From contig SVJY01000014.1 in NCBI GenBank assembly GCA_015068765.1, positions 1-43,617 of the forward strand: a DNA stretch of 43,617 bases, read 5' to 3'. Made by a program: the position numbers and the translations under genes. The stretch is from Oscillospiraceae bacterium. Its GTDB lineage: Bacteria; Bacillota; Clostridia; UMGS1883; UMGS1540. Below are positions 33,719 through 40,933 of this stretch, piece after piece (within the stretch, counting starts at the first letter, position 1; the number at the start of each line of letters is the position of its first letter). Below the pieces are notes generated by a model. That model ran no database searches. It worked only from the letters and a program-made list of their open reading frames with translations, and had not been told where the DNA came from.

Positions 33719-34240
33719 GCCGGTAATTTGAAATGGTATGTAGTCCATACATATTCGGGCTACGAAAACAAAGTAAAAGCAAATATTGAAAAAACCGTTG
33801 AAAACAGAGGGATGCAAGAGTACTTCCAGGATATCCGTGTGCCCATGGAAGAGGTCGTGGAGCAAAAGGAAGACGGCGAAAAGAAGGTTGTTCTTCGCAA
33901 AATATATCCCGGTTATGTTTTCATTAAAATGGTCATGACAGACGAGAGCTGGTATGTGGTTCGCAATACGCGTGGCTGTACCGGATTCGTCGGCCCGGGC
34001 TCCAAGCCTGTTCCGCTTTCCGATGCGGAAGTGGAAGCGATGGGTGTGGAAGCACAGGTAGTTAAGTTTGACTTTGAAGTGGGTGATAACGTTCGGGTAA
34101 CGGACGGTCCCCTGGAAAGCTTTGTCGGCGTGATTGAAGAAATCAATATGGAAAAACGCAAATTACGTGTATGTGTTTCCATGTTCAGCCGCGAAACGCC
34201 TGTCGAACTGGAATTTCATCAGGTGGAAGCATTGTCATAA
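33716..34240 (+). CDS. nusG: transcription termination/antitermination protein NusG
   Basis: A 174-aa transcription elongation factor that binds the RNA polymerase clamp and, through its KOW domain, Rho, ribosomes or pause DNA. The NGN domain starts KWYVVHTYSGYENKVKANIEK and includes RKIYPGYVFIKM; the end of the KOW domain is FEVGDNVRVTDGPLESFVGVIEEI. The length is normal. The start ATG 33716 fits the family but lacks an adjacent Shine-Dalgarno (see the RBS feature). Located before rplK in the standard order. Confidence 0.95.
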   Translation: MAGNLKWYVVHTYSGYENKVKANIEKTVENRGMQEYFQDIRVPMEEVVEQKEDGEKKVVLRKIYPGYVFIKMVMTDESWYVVRNTRGCTGFVGPGSKPVPLSDAEVEAMGVEAQVVKFDFEVGDNVRVTDGPLESFVGVIEEINMEKRKLRVCVSMFSRETPVELEFHQVEALS

Positions 34241-34241
34241 T

Positions 34242-34258
34242 AAGCCTTTTGGCTTTTT
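34242..34258 (+). terminator. weak hairpin with T run after nusG
   Basis: AAGCC (34242-34246) pairs with GGCTT (34251-34255) around TTTT, then T3. With only five bp it may give partial termination between nusG and rplK. Confidence 0.35.
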
Positions 34259-34261
34259 ATG

Positions 34262-34298
34262 GTGGGAGGGCACAGAAGACGTGTCCGCCATTAACCAC
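34262..34298 (+). promoter_or_regulatory. probable L1-binding (autoregulatory) motif before rplK
   Basis: GTGG (34262-34265) pairs with CCAC (34295-34298). An unpaired GA precedes an inner stem GGGCAC/GTGTCC (34268-34273 with 34281-34286), and an unpaired GCCATTAA lies opposite. Two helices around an asymmetric loop is the known layout of L1 mRNA targets. Confidence 0.55.
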
Positions 34299-34318
34299 GA
34301 TATTAGGAGGAAAGAAAA

Positions 34319-34747
34319 ATGGCACAGAAAATCATGGGCTACATTAAACTGCAGATTCCCGCAGGTAAAGCTACGCCCGCACCCCCAGTGGGTCCCGCAC
34401 TTGGTCAGTACGGTGTAAATATCGTACAGTTCACCAAGGAATTCAACGAGAAAACAGCAAAGGACGCAGGTCTCATTATTCCGGTTGTTATTACCGTGTA
34501 TGCAGACAGATCGTTCTCGTTCATCACGAAGACACCTCCGGCAGCAGTCCTTCTGAAGAAGGCTTGCAAGATTGAGAGTGGCTCCGGCGTTCCGAACAAG
34601 ACAAAGGTGGCTACCGTTAAGAAGAGCCAGCTGAAGGAAATCGCTGAGATGAAGATGCCCGATTTGAACGCTGCAAGCGTTGAAGCTGCTATGAGCATGA
34701 TTGCCGGCACAGCACGCAGCATGGGTATTGTTGTAGAAGAAGATTAA
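34319..34747 (+). CDS. rplK: 50S ribosomal protein L11
   Basis: A 142-aa protein of the ribosomal GTPase-associated centre that binds 23S rRNA around position 1070. Marks are [30 protein letters not shown] and the C-terminal rRNA-binding domain with [17 protein letters not shown] and a final [13 protein letters not shown] 34319 follows AGGAGGAAAG. The stop codon abuts the second L1-type motif. Confidence 0.97.
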   Translation: MAQKIMGYIKLQIPAGKATPAPPVGPALGQYGVNIVQFTKEFNEKTAKDAGLIIPVVITVYADRSFSFITKTPPAAVLLKKACKIESGSGVPNKTKVATVKKSQLKEIAEMKMPDLNAASVEAAMSMIAGTARSMGIVVEED

Positions 34748-34774
34748 GTGGGAGGATTTATTCCGTACAACCAC
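34748..34774 (+). promoter_or_regulatory. second L1-type motif, before rplA
   Basis: Starting directly after the rplK stop, GTGG (34748-34751) pairs with CCAC (34771-34774); an unpaired GA precedes an inner GGA/TCC stem (34754-34756 with 34762-34764), with GTACAA opposite. The 3' arm ends two bases before the AGGAGG of rplA, so bound protein would block initiation. Confidence 0.55.
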
Positions 34775-34788
34775 AAGGAGGTATATTC

Positions 34789-35484
34789 GTGAAAAGAGGA
34801 AAGAATTATCAGGAAAGCGTAAAGCTTATCGAACACGGTAAACTTTATGAAATAGACGAAGCTATGGATCTGGCCGTTAAGGCTTCCAAAGCAAAGTTTG
34901 ATGAGACGGTAGAAGCCCACATCAAGCTGGGTGTTGACTCCCGTCATGCTGACCAGCAGGTCAGAGGTGCAGTTGTTCTGCCGCACGGTACCGGTAAAAA
35001 AGTTCGCGTTCTTGTTTTTGCTAAAGGCGACAAGATTGCAGAAGCAGAAGCAGCCGGTGCAGATTATGCAGGCGGCGAGGAACTGGTACAGAAGATTCAG
35101 AGTGAAAACTGGTTTGAATTTGACGTTGTTGTTGCAACGCCTGACATGATGGGTGTTGTCGGTCGCATCGGTCGTGTGTTGGGTCCCAAGGGTCTCATGC
35201 CGAACCCGAAGGCCGGTACGGTTACCATGGACCTTGCAAAGGCAATCGCTGACATCAAGGCCGGTAAGATTGAATACCGTCTCGATAAAACCAATATCAT
35301 TCACTGCCCCATCGGCAAGGTTTCCTTCGGCAAGGATAAGCTCACAGAAAACTTCAAGACACTCCTGGATGCTATTGTGAAAGCAAAGCCTGCAGCAGCA
35401 AAGGGTCAGTATCTGCGTAGCGTTGCCGTAGCTTCCACCATGGGCCCCGGCATTAAGCTGAACCCCGCAAAAATTACTGACTAA
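34789..35484 (+). CDS. rplA: 50S ribosomal protein L1
   Basis: A 231-aa protein of the L1 stalk and a classic translational repressor of its own operon. Marks are [43 protein letters not shown], the signature [23 protein letters not shown], and the C-terminal [20 protein letters not shown]. It starts at GTG 34789 behind AGGAGG at eight bases. The last gene before the L10 leader. Confidence 0.97.
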   Translation: MKRGKNYQESVKLIEHGKLYEIDEAMDLAVKASKAKFDETVEAHIKLGVDSRHADQQVRGAVVLPHGTGKKVRVLVFAKGDKIAEAEAAGADYAGGEELVQKIQSENWFEFDVVVATPDMMGVVGRIGRVLGPKGLMPNPKAGTVTMDLAKAIADIKAGKIEYRLDKTNIIHCPIGKVSFGKDKLTENFKTLLDAIVKAKPAAAKGQYLRSVAVASTMGPGIKLNPAKITD

Positions 35485-35512
35485 TCTGCACAAAATTCAA
35501 TACTTTTATTTC

Positions 35513-35617
35513 GTCCGTCCGCAGACAGTAGGCCGCATATATGCGTAAGTCCCGCCGAGGAAGGGAAAACGTGATTGGAAACGGTTCTCTGTCTGCATTT
35601 GGATAGAGAACCTTTTT
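35513..35617 (+). promoter_or_regulatory. L10 leader with intrinsic attenuator, upstream of rplJ
   Basis: The segment GTCCGCAGACAGTAGGC followed by GTCCCGCCGAGGAAGGG is the conserved L10 leader bound by the L10-L12 complex. GCAGACAG (35521-35528) pairs with CTGTCTGC (35589-35596). The terminator stem GGTTCTCT/AGAGAACC (35583-35590 with 35605-35612) plus T5 shares two bases of that strand. Binding of L10-L12 is thus expected to affect termination. Confidence 0.85.
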
Positions 35618-35635
35618 ATATGGGAGGTGAAAAAT

Positions 35636-36310
35636 ATGCCAAGCGCAAAAATTCTGGAACAGAAGAAGGCGGCAGTTGTTGAGCTTACCGAACAGATTAA
35701 GAATGCAACAGCTGGCGTAATCGTAGACTATCGCGGTCTGACGGTAGAGGAAGACACAAAGCTTCGCATAAAGCTGAGAGAGGCAGGCGTATACTATAAG
35801 GTTGTTAAGAATACACTGACTCGCTTCGCCGCAAACGAGGTTGGTTACACAGAACTGGATCCCGTTCTGAACGGTCCTACAGCTCTGGCCCTCAGTGAAG
35901 ACCCGGTAGCACCGGCAAAGGTTCTGGCGGATTTCGCAAAAGAAAATCCGAATCTGGAAATCAAGGCCGGTTTCTTGGATGGAAACGTAATCTCCATCGA
36001 AGAGATTAACCGTCTCGCATCCACTCCGTCTCGCGATGTCCTTATCGCCAAGATTATGGGCAGCCTCAACGCACCTATTTCCAATTTGGTACGTACATTG
36101 CAGGCTCTCGTGGACGGCGGCGTAGAGCCGGCTGATGCTGCAGCAGGAAAAGCAGCAGAAGCACCGGCTGAAGAAGTAGCCGCACCGGAAGCAGCCGCTC
36201 CCGAACAGGAAGCCCCTGCTGCAGAACCGGAAGCTGCAGAAGCTCCGGCTGAAGAAGCACCGGCTGAAGAGCCGGCAGAAGTGCCCGCAGAAGAAGCGGC
36301 ACAGGAATAA
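35636..36310 (+). CDS. rplJ: 50S ribosomal protein L10, with a long acidic tail
   Basis: A 224-aa protein that anchors L7/L12 dimers on the ribosomal stalk. The core is normal: PSAKILEQKKAAVVELTEQIK, VVDYRGLTV-like VIVDYRGLTVEED, VVKNTLTRFAANE, and a C-terminal LVRTLQALVDG that leads to the L12-binding helix. Typical L10 has about 165-175 residues; here about 55 more follow, almost only Ala, Glu and Pro with repeated APAEE units (PAEEAPAEEPAEVPAEE). The tail is in frame and without stop. ATG 35636 is preferred over GTG 35627, which lies in the GGGAGGTG ribosome binding site. Confidence 0.95.
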   Translation: MPSAKILEQKKAAVVELTEQIKNATAGVIVDYRGLTVEEDTKLRIKLREAGVYYKVVKNTLTRFAANEVGYTELDPVLNGPTALALSEDPVAPAKVLADFAKENPNLEIKAGFLDGNVISIEEINRLASTPSRDVLIAKIMGSLNAPISNLVRTLQALVDGGVEPADAAAGKAAEAPAEEVAAPEAAAPEQEAPAAEPEAAEAPAEEAPAEEPAEVPAEEAAQE

Positions 36311-36340
36311 TAAAGATAAAATTTAAGGAGGATTTTTACA

Positions 36341-36712
36341 ATGAGCAAACTTGAACAGATTATTGCTGATATCAAAGAATTAAAATTGTTGGAAGTTGCC
36401 GAACTCGTAAAAATGATGGAAGAAGAATTCGGCGTAAGTGCTGCAGCTCCTGTTGCAGTAGTAGCAGCAGGCGGCGAAGGTGCTGCAGCTGCAGAAGAAA
36501 AGACAGAATTTGATGTAGTTCTGGCTGACATCGGTGCAGAAAAGATCAAGGTTATTAAGATCGTTCGCGAAATCACCGGTCTGGGTCTGGCAGAAGCCAA
36601 GGCTCTCGTTGAAAGCGCACCTAAGGCTGTTAAGGAAGGCGTAGGCAAGGAAGATGCAGAAGGCTACAAGGCAAAGCTGGAAGAAGTTGGTGCAAAGGTA
36701 GAACTGAAGTAA
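36341..36712 (+). CDS. rplL: 50S ribosomal protein L7/L12
   Basis: A 123-aa stalk protein that recruits translation GTPases. The N-terminal dimerisation domain ([31 protein letters not shown]), an Ala-rich hinge, and the C-terminal domain ([39 protein letters not shown]) are standard. ATG 36341 follows AAGGAGG. A strong terminator ends the cluster after this gene; no rpoB follows in the window, so the usual rplL-rpoBC linkage is broken here. Confidence 0.97.
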   Translation: MSKLEQIIADIKELKLLEVAELVKMMEEEFGVSAAAPVAVVAAGGEGAAAAEEKTEFDVVLADIGAEKIKVIKIVREITGLGLAEAKALVESAPKAVKEGVGKEDAEGYKAKLEEVGAKVELK

Positions 36713-36733
36713 TTTTACTTACCGCTCAAAAAG

Positions 36734-36760
36734 ACTGTCCCATTCGGGGCAGTTTTTTTT
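36734..36760 (+). terminator. terminator of the ribosomal protein cluster
   Basis: ACTGTCCC (36734-36741) pairs with GGGGCAGT (36746-36753, one G-U pair), loop ATTC, followed by a run of T8. Confidence 0.85.
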
Positions 36761-36821
36761 GTGTCACAAATTTCATGGGCTATGAGCATGACTGCAAAGC
36801 TTTTAGCGACATACACGTCAA

Positions 36822-36850
36822 GTAAAAACACCGGCCACAAACAGCCGGTG
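36822..36850 (-). terminator. intrinsic terminator of the dpaAB operon
   Basis: Read leftward, CACCGGC (36844-36850) pairs with GCCGGTG (36829-36835) and a T5 run follows (36824-36828). Confidence 0.8.
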
Positions 36851-36858
36851 CTTTAGAT

Positions 36859-37476
36859 TTAGGTTTCCCGATTTGCCGTATATCCCGGACTTTGCCGCAT
36901 AACAAGCAGGGGTTGCATCTGTCTGTGCAGAAGTGCCGCACCTGCGGCAGGAACGATGTTTTGCATATCTGCCACGAGTGATGTGGGTTTACGGTCCGGG
37001 TCGTCTTGCCCGAAGGGGACGAAAAAGACGTTTTTCCTGTTCAGAAGCTGTCCGATGTTTTTGGCGGCACCGGACAGACCGTCATTTGTGGAAACGGCAA
37101 GAAGAACCGGTCGGGCATTCCGCAGATGTGACTTCACTGCCATGGTAACGGCTGTGTCGGTAATACCGCTGGCAATTTTCGCCAGGGTATTGCCGGTGCA
37201 GGGTGCCACAATCAGAATATCCAGAAGCTTGCCGGGACCGATAGGCTCTGCCTTTTCTACCGTTGTGATGATTTCTGTTTCCGTAATGGCTTCAATTCGC
37301 CGCCGGAAGGATTCGGCTGTGCCGAACCGGGTGTCGGTGGTGGCGGCAGTTTTGCTCATAATCGGCAGGATTTTAGCACCTGCCAGCTTTAAATTTTCCA
37401 TTTCTGGCAATACCGCACTGAAGGTACAAAAAGAGCCGGTCAGTGCGAAACCGGCTGTGATGCCGGATAAATCCAT
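36859..37476 (-). CDS. dpaB: dipicolinate synthase subunit B (flavoprotein)
   Basis: A 205-aa flavoprotein-like subunit (SpoVFB) that with DpaA makes dipicolinic acid from dihydrodipicolinate in the mother cell for the spore core. Family marks are GITAGFALTGSFCTFSAVLPEMENLKLAGAKI, the flavin-binding LLDILIVAPCTGNTLAKIASGITDTAVTMAVKSHLRN, and GQLLNRKNVFFVPFGQDDP. ATG 37476 follows AAAGGA about ten bases upstream; the ORF track's 32 extra codons overlap dpaA. It starts four bases after the dpaA stop, so the pair is an operon. Confidence 0.92.
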   Translation of the reverse strand: MDLSGITAGFALTGSFCTFSAVLPEMENLKLAGAKILPIMSKTAATTDTRFGTAESFRRRIEAITETEIITTVEKAEPIGPGKLLDILIVAPCTGNTLAKIASGITDTAVTMAVKSHLRNARPVLLAVSTNDGLSGAAKNIGQLLNRKNVFFVPFGQDDPDRKPTSLVADMQNIVPAAGAALLHRQMQPLLVMRQSPGYTANRET

Positions 37477-37480
37477 TGCT

Positions 37481-38326
37481 TTAATTCCTTTCGCTGAATA
37501 TGTTCCGTACGGTGTCACATAAAATTTTTCCGGCAGTGACCGGAGCCACCTTGCCGGGGAGAGAAAGCGCATGGATCCGTTTTACACCAAAAGCTCTTGC
37601 GGCCTCCGTATCCACACCACCGGGCAGGGATGCAAGGTCAATGATCAATGCGGAGGCAGGGAGGGTGGACAGGACAGCGGCATCAATCACCTTTTCGGGA
37701 ACGGTGTTGAAAATCACATCGAAGTTTCGTGCCGATCGGGTAATAGACTCTGTGTGTACAGCGTCATATCCCAGCATCCGGGCAAGGGAGAAGTCCTTCG
37801 CCTTGCGCGCGGAAACTGTAACCTTTGCACCCAGTGCCGTGAGTATGCGGGACAGATATTTTCCAATACGACCGAAGCCGACGACCAGACAGCGTGCCTG
37901 CCAGAGCGTTATAGGCAGCTCACGCATTGCAATCTCCACAGCCCCTTCTGCCGTAGGCACAGCGTTTAGAAGTGCCAACTCTTCCCGGGCAAAATAGTCG
38001 ATGAGGGGAATCCCCGCTTCCTTGCATCGGGTCTCTAAAAAAGACCCCGGCATACCGCAAAGCAGTGGCGTTTGCGGTAAGCAGGCTTTGAGAACACCTT
38101 CCAGCGGGAGTAAGCCGCTGTAATGGGGAGCAAAGACCGTTTCATTGTCCCGTGTAGCCGGTACACCTAAAATGACGGCATCTGCCTCACGGACGCCCTC
38201 TGTCAGAAGTCGCACAGGGATGGAGGTTGAAGATATACCAAGCCCTGTCACCGCTTCGCCCCGGGCACCGAGCTCCTCTGCCATATATCCGATGCGGCTG
38301 TCGCCGCCAATTACAAATAGCTTCAT
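37481..38326 (-). CDS. dpaA: dipicolinate synthase subunit A (NAD(P)-binding)
   Basis: A 281-aa dehydrogenase-like partner of DpaB (SpoVFA). The N-terminal nucleotide-like segment starts KLFVIGGDSRIGYMAEEL, and a Rossmann fold follows at ARCLVVGFGRIGKYLSRILTALGAKVTVSAR. The C-terminal FNTVPEKVIDAAVL and LIIDLASLPGGVD blocks are typical. The ORF track's 49 extra N-terminal codons are not part of the family; ATG 38326 has GGCGG upstream. Mother-cell expression under sigma-K is the known pattern in Bacillus, and a sigma-K-like site lies upstream. Confidence 0.92.
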   Translation of the reverse strand: MKLFVIGGDSRIGYMAEELGARGEAVTGLGISSTSIPVRLLTEGVREADAVILGVPATRDNETVFAPHYSGLLPLEGVLKACLPQTPLLCGMPGSFLETRCKEAGIPLIDYFAREELALLNAVPTAEGAVEIAMRELPITLWQARCLVVGFGRIGKYLSRILTALGAKVTVSARKAKDFSLARMLGYDAVHTESITRSARNFDVIFNTVPEKVIDAAVLSTLPASALIIDLASLPGGVDTEAARAFGVKRIHALSLPGKVAPVTAGKILCDTVRNIFSERN

Positions 38327-38363
38327 TGTTTTTCCGCCTTTCCAAAAGCAATCTCTTCCTTTA

Positions 38364-38392
38364 CATGGTATGCAGAAGGGAGGGGAAGGGTG
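38364..38392 (-). promoter_or_regulatory. possible sigma-K-type promoter of dpaAB
   Basis: Minus strand GCATACCATG (38364-38373) resembles the sigma-K -10 (CATA-NNN-TA) with one base off, with CACCC about 15 bases upstream in place of the short AC -35. The short motif makes this weak; gene function supports it. Confidence 0.4.
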
Positions 38393-38410
38393 AAAAAACA
38401 GAAGAAAAGC

Positions 38411-38444
38411 AAAAAAATAACCCGAAAACCGTAACCGGTTCGGG
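38411..38444 (-). terminator. terminator of the subtilisin gene
   Basis: Read leftward, CCCG and AACCG pair with CGGTT and CGGG across a two-base bulge, then a T-rich tail (TTATTTTTTT, 38411-38420). Confidence 0.75.
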
Positions 38445-38451
38445 CTGATTT

Positions 38452-39816
38452 TCAGTATTTCAGCGGTGGGCAAAGTGGATGCAGTTTGTCAAACAAGAAT
38501 ATCCGCGTGTTTTTCGGGACAGTTACATCAAACTCTGTATACCCGGCAGGGAGGGTGAGAACCTGGGTGTGCAGAAGGGCGTGCAGCTCGTTATCCCCAT
38601 CATACTGTGCAATGAAAATTTGTGCCGTTCCTGCTTCCTTTCGGTAAATACTGATGCCGCCCGGACAGGGAAGCATATGCGTGGTGTCCGTCCGATCTAG
38701 CTCTGCCAAAAAACCGGTTACATCGGCAAGTCCGTACCCGTATTCATTATCCAAACCGGGAGCACCCATATCCCGGGCAGTAGATAACAGTGCATCGGCT
38801 ACAGTGTTGGGATTGAGCGTAGGTGCATAGGAAAGCCCGAGTGCCAGCACGCCTGCAATGATGGGACTGGCAAAGGACGTGCCGTTAATACGCGTCAAAT
38901 CACTGGACGAGACGTAATCCGTTTCACTGTCCTTATCCGGTGCACCGATGCAGTTTCCGGGTGCCACAATGTCCACGGAAGCGTTATTTTGAGAATAGGT
39001 GGCTCTTGTATAGGCGTTCTCAGCTGTTTTGGAAACTGCTCCCACACCGATAACCCCGTCCAGCCCGGCAGGGTACATGACCGTGGTTCCGCCTTCGTTA
39101 CCTACGGCCGCTACAATCAGAATACCATTTTCTTCTGCATATTCTATTGTTTCTGCAAAGGAGGTATACTCGCTGGCAGATGTAAAGGATGGAAACCCAA
39201 GACTTAAATTTAAAATATCACAGCCGGCAAGCATTGCTTTCGTCATTGCATTTAAGATGTCAATGGCATAAGAATCCACGCCGGAATCAAAGCATTTTAC
39301 CGGGTAGATGCTTGCACCGGGTGCAATGCCGACGGAGGTGCTTGCCACCATACCGGCGACACGGGTACCGTGCCCAATGTTATCCACCGTATTCGTAGAA
39401 TCGTCCAGTATATTATAGCCGGTAAGAAGCCGGGAACCGAAATCAATATGTGCACTGACGCCGGAATCCAGAATACCCACCACAATGCCGCTTCCGTCTA
39501 CACCTGTGTTTTCCGGGAGTCGAATGGCGGTATGCTGCCAGTAATCGGCTGTCAGAAGGGAAACGCTTCTGTTTGAGGAAACAACAGCTTCCGGCAGATA
39601 GACAGGAAAATTCGGTTCATAGAAGGTAATGTAACCGGCCGCGAGATATTGCTCCGCTGTTTCCCTGTCCGCAATAAAAATAAATGCGGGCGGGGCAGAG
39701 GGGTCGGAATCGGAAAGCCTGGCCACGTAGCCGTATTCGCTGTCTTCCTCTGCCTGTACGGAGAAAGACATGGGGAGCAATAAAAAAGCAAGCAAAACAG
39801 CGAGAATTTTTTTCAT
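38452..39816 (-). CDS. secreted subtilisin-like serine protease (peptidase S8)
   Basis: A 454-aa secreted protease. The signal peptide is MKKILAVLLAFLLLPMSFSVQA with likely cleavage after QA. A short prodomain follows (to about residue 90, YGYVARLSDSDPS). The catalytic triad is complete: Asp117 in GILDSGVS, His149 in IGHGTRVAGM, and Ser314 in NGTSFASPIIAG, with the oxyanion Asn240 in AVGNEGG. A C-terminal segment of about 90 residues (DTTHMLPCPGGIS onward) has beta-rich character of unknown role. It lies 29 bases after the AEC transporter gene, so a shared transcript is likely. It could act in degradation of proteins outside the cell or in the spore cycle; this is not decidable. Confidence 0.9.
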   Translation of the reverse strand: MKKILAVLLAFLLLPMSFSVQAEEDSEYGYVARLSDSDPSAPPAFIFIADRETAEQYLAAGYITFYEPNFPVYLPEAVVSSNRSVSLLTADYWQHTAIRLPENTGVDGSGIVVGILDSGVSAHIDFGSRLLTGYNILDDSTNTVDNIGHGTRVAGMVASTSVGIAPGASIYPVKCFDSGVDSYAIDILNAMTKAMLAGCDILNLSLGFPSFTSASEYTSFAETIEYAEENGILIVAAVGNEGGTTVMYPAGLDGVIGVGAVSKTAENAYTRATYSQNNASVDIVAPGNCIGAPDKDSETDYVSSSDLTRINGTSFASPIIAGVLALGLSYAPTLNPNTVADALLSTARDMGAPGLDNEYGYGLADVTGFLAELDRTDTTHMLPCPGGISIYRKEAGTAQIFIAQYDGDNELHALLHTQVLTLPAGYTEFDVTVPKNTRIFLFDKLHPLCPPLKY

Positions 39817-39845
39817 TCGTGGACGCTCCTTTCCGTCGCTTTACA

Positions 39846-40784
39846 TTAAGCGGCAACCCCGGGGAATAATTGCATAAACAGCATGACCATCAGGGGAATC
39901 GTTATAATACATAAAATGTTAGAAATTAGAACAAGCTTTGCACCGGATATGGCATCAATGCCGTGGGCTTCCGGAAAAATTATCGTATTCATACCGATAG
40001 GCATCGCGTACAAAATCAGCATGATAATCAAAAGCTCTGCCCCCACACCGAGGAGGTACAAAACTGCCACAATGGCCGCCGGTAAAAGTATAAGCCGTAA
40101 AAAAGCGGCAATATAAGCACGTGCATCAGAAAACAGCTTGCCGAAGGGAAGGCGTGCCATCACAAAGCCGCTTACCAGCATAGCCGTCGGCGACATACAG
40201 TTTGCGGCACCGGCGAGAAATTCATCGGCAATAGCAGGAAGCCGAAACCCGGAAAGCCCTACCAAAATACCGAGGAAGGTGGCAATAAAAACAGGGTTGA
40301 TGAGAGAACGGACAGTTACCTTTCCGGTTGCCATCATGCCCATGCCTACGGTATAAATATAAACATTTACGGGGATACCCACAATCATCATTTTAAAAAG
40401 CATTTCCGGACCCAGCATGGCCTCCATCATAGGATATCCCATATAGCCCATGTTGGCGACGGTGAGGGCGTAAGTGAAAATGCCGATTTCGCTGTCCGTC
40501 CTTGCAAATCGCTTGGCAAGGAAGGTTGCAATGAAAAACATGACGATAACGACTGCGGCAGAAATACCGAGATATGTAATATATTGGACTACATTTTCCA
40601 TTTTGCAGTTTTGTGCACAGGAACGAAAGGTTAGCGCCGGCATAAAGCAAAAGGTCAATAGCTTAGAAAGGGTGCCTGCCGCATCGCCGGGCAAAAGCTT
40701 CCGTTTCCCAAGAAAAAAACCAACAATAATAAATGCAAATAAAATCACCAGCTGTCCGATGGTGTTACCAAATACTTCTGTCAT
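39846..40784 (-). CDS. AEC (auxin efflux carrier) family transporter
   Basis: A 312-aa permease with ten predicted helices in two five-helix halves. Marks include IIVGFFLGKRKLLPGDAAGTLSKLLTFCFMPAL, the crossover ANMGYMGYPMMEAMLG, and the second-half NTIIFPEAHG. Bacterial AEC members export or exchange small carboxylates or other anions; malate-like compounds are one known type. Start ATG 40784 has GAAGGCG upstream. It has its own promoter and probably drives the subtilisin gene as well. No substrate can be named. Confidence 0.85.
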   Translation of the reverse strand: MTEVFGNTIGQLVILFAFIIVGFFLGKRKLLPGDAAGTLSKLLTFCFMPALTFRSCAQNCKMENVVQYITYLGISAAVVIVMFFIATFLAKRFARTDSEIGIFTYALTVANMGYMGYPMMEAMLGPEMLFKMMIVGIPVNVYIYTVGMGMMATGKVTVRSLINPVFIATFLGILVGLSGFRLPAIADEFLAGAANCMSPTAMLVSGFVMARLPFGKLFSDARAYIAAFLRLILLPAAIVAVLYLLGVGAELLIIMLILYAMPIGMNTIIFPEAHGIDAISGAKLVLISNILCIITIPLMVMLFMQLFPGVAA

Positions 40785-40817
40785 AAAAAATACGCCTTCT
40801 TTCTTTACTATTCTTTT

Positions 40818-40846
40818 ATTTTACATGACACAGGGGAGAAAGTCAA
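40818..40846 (-). promoter_or_regulatory. promoter of the AEC-subtilisin operon
   Basis: Minus strand TTGACT (40841-40846), 17-base spacer, TAAAAT (40818-40823). Confidence 0.6.
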
Positions 40847-40875
40847 GAAAAAATGCGGAATTTTACAGAAAGCTT

Positions 40876-40904
40876 TTGACAAAACAGCGGGAATATGGTA
40901 TGAT
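40876..40904 (+). promoter_or_regulatory. promoter of lysS
   Basis: Perfect TTGACA (40876-40881), 17-base spacer, TATGAT (40899-40904). No T-box leader fits in the 29 bases before the start codon. Confidence 0.7.
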
Positions 40905-40933
40905 AATAGGTATAAATTGGTAGGAGGATAAAA

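Noticed and set aside
36075-36302. Minus-strand ORFs opposite the L10 tail
   Set aside because: Low-complexity complement of the Ala/Glu/Pro codons, not an independent gene.
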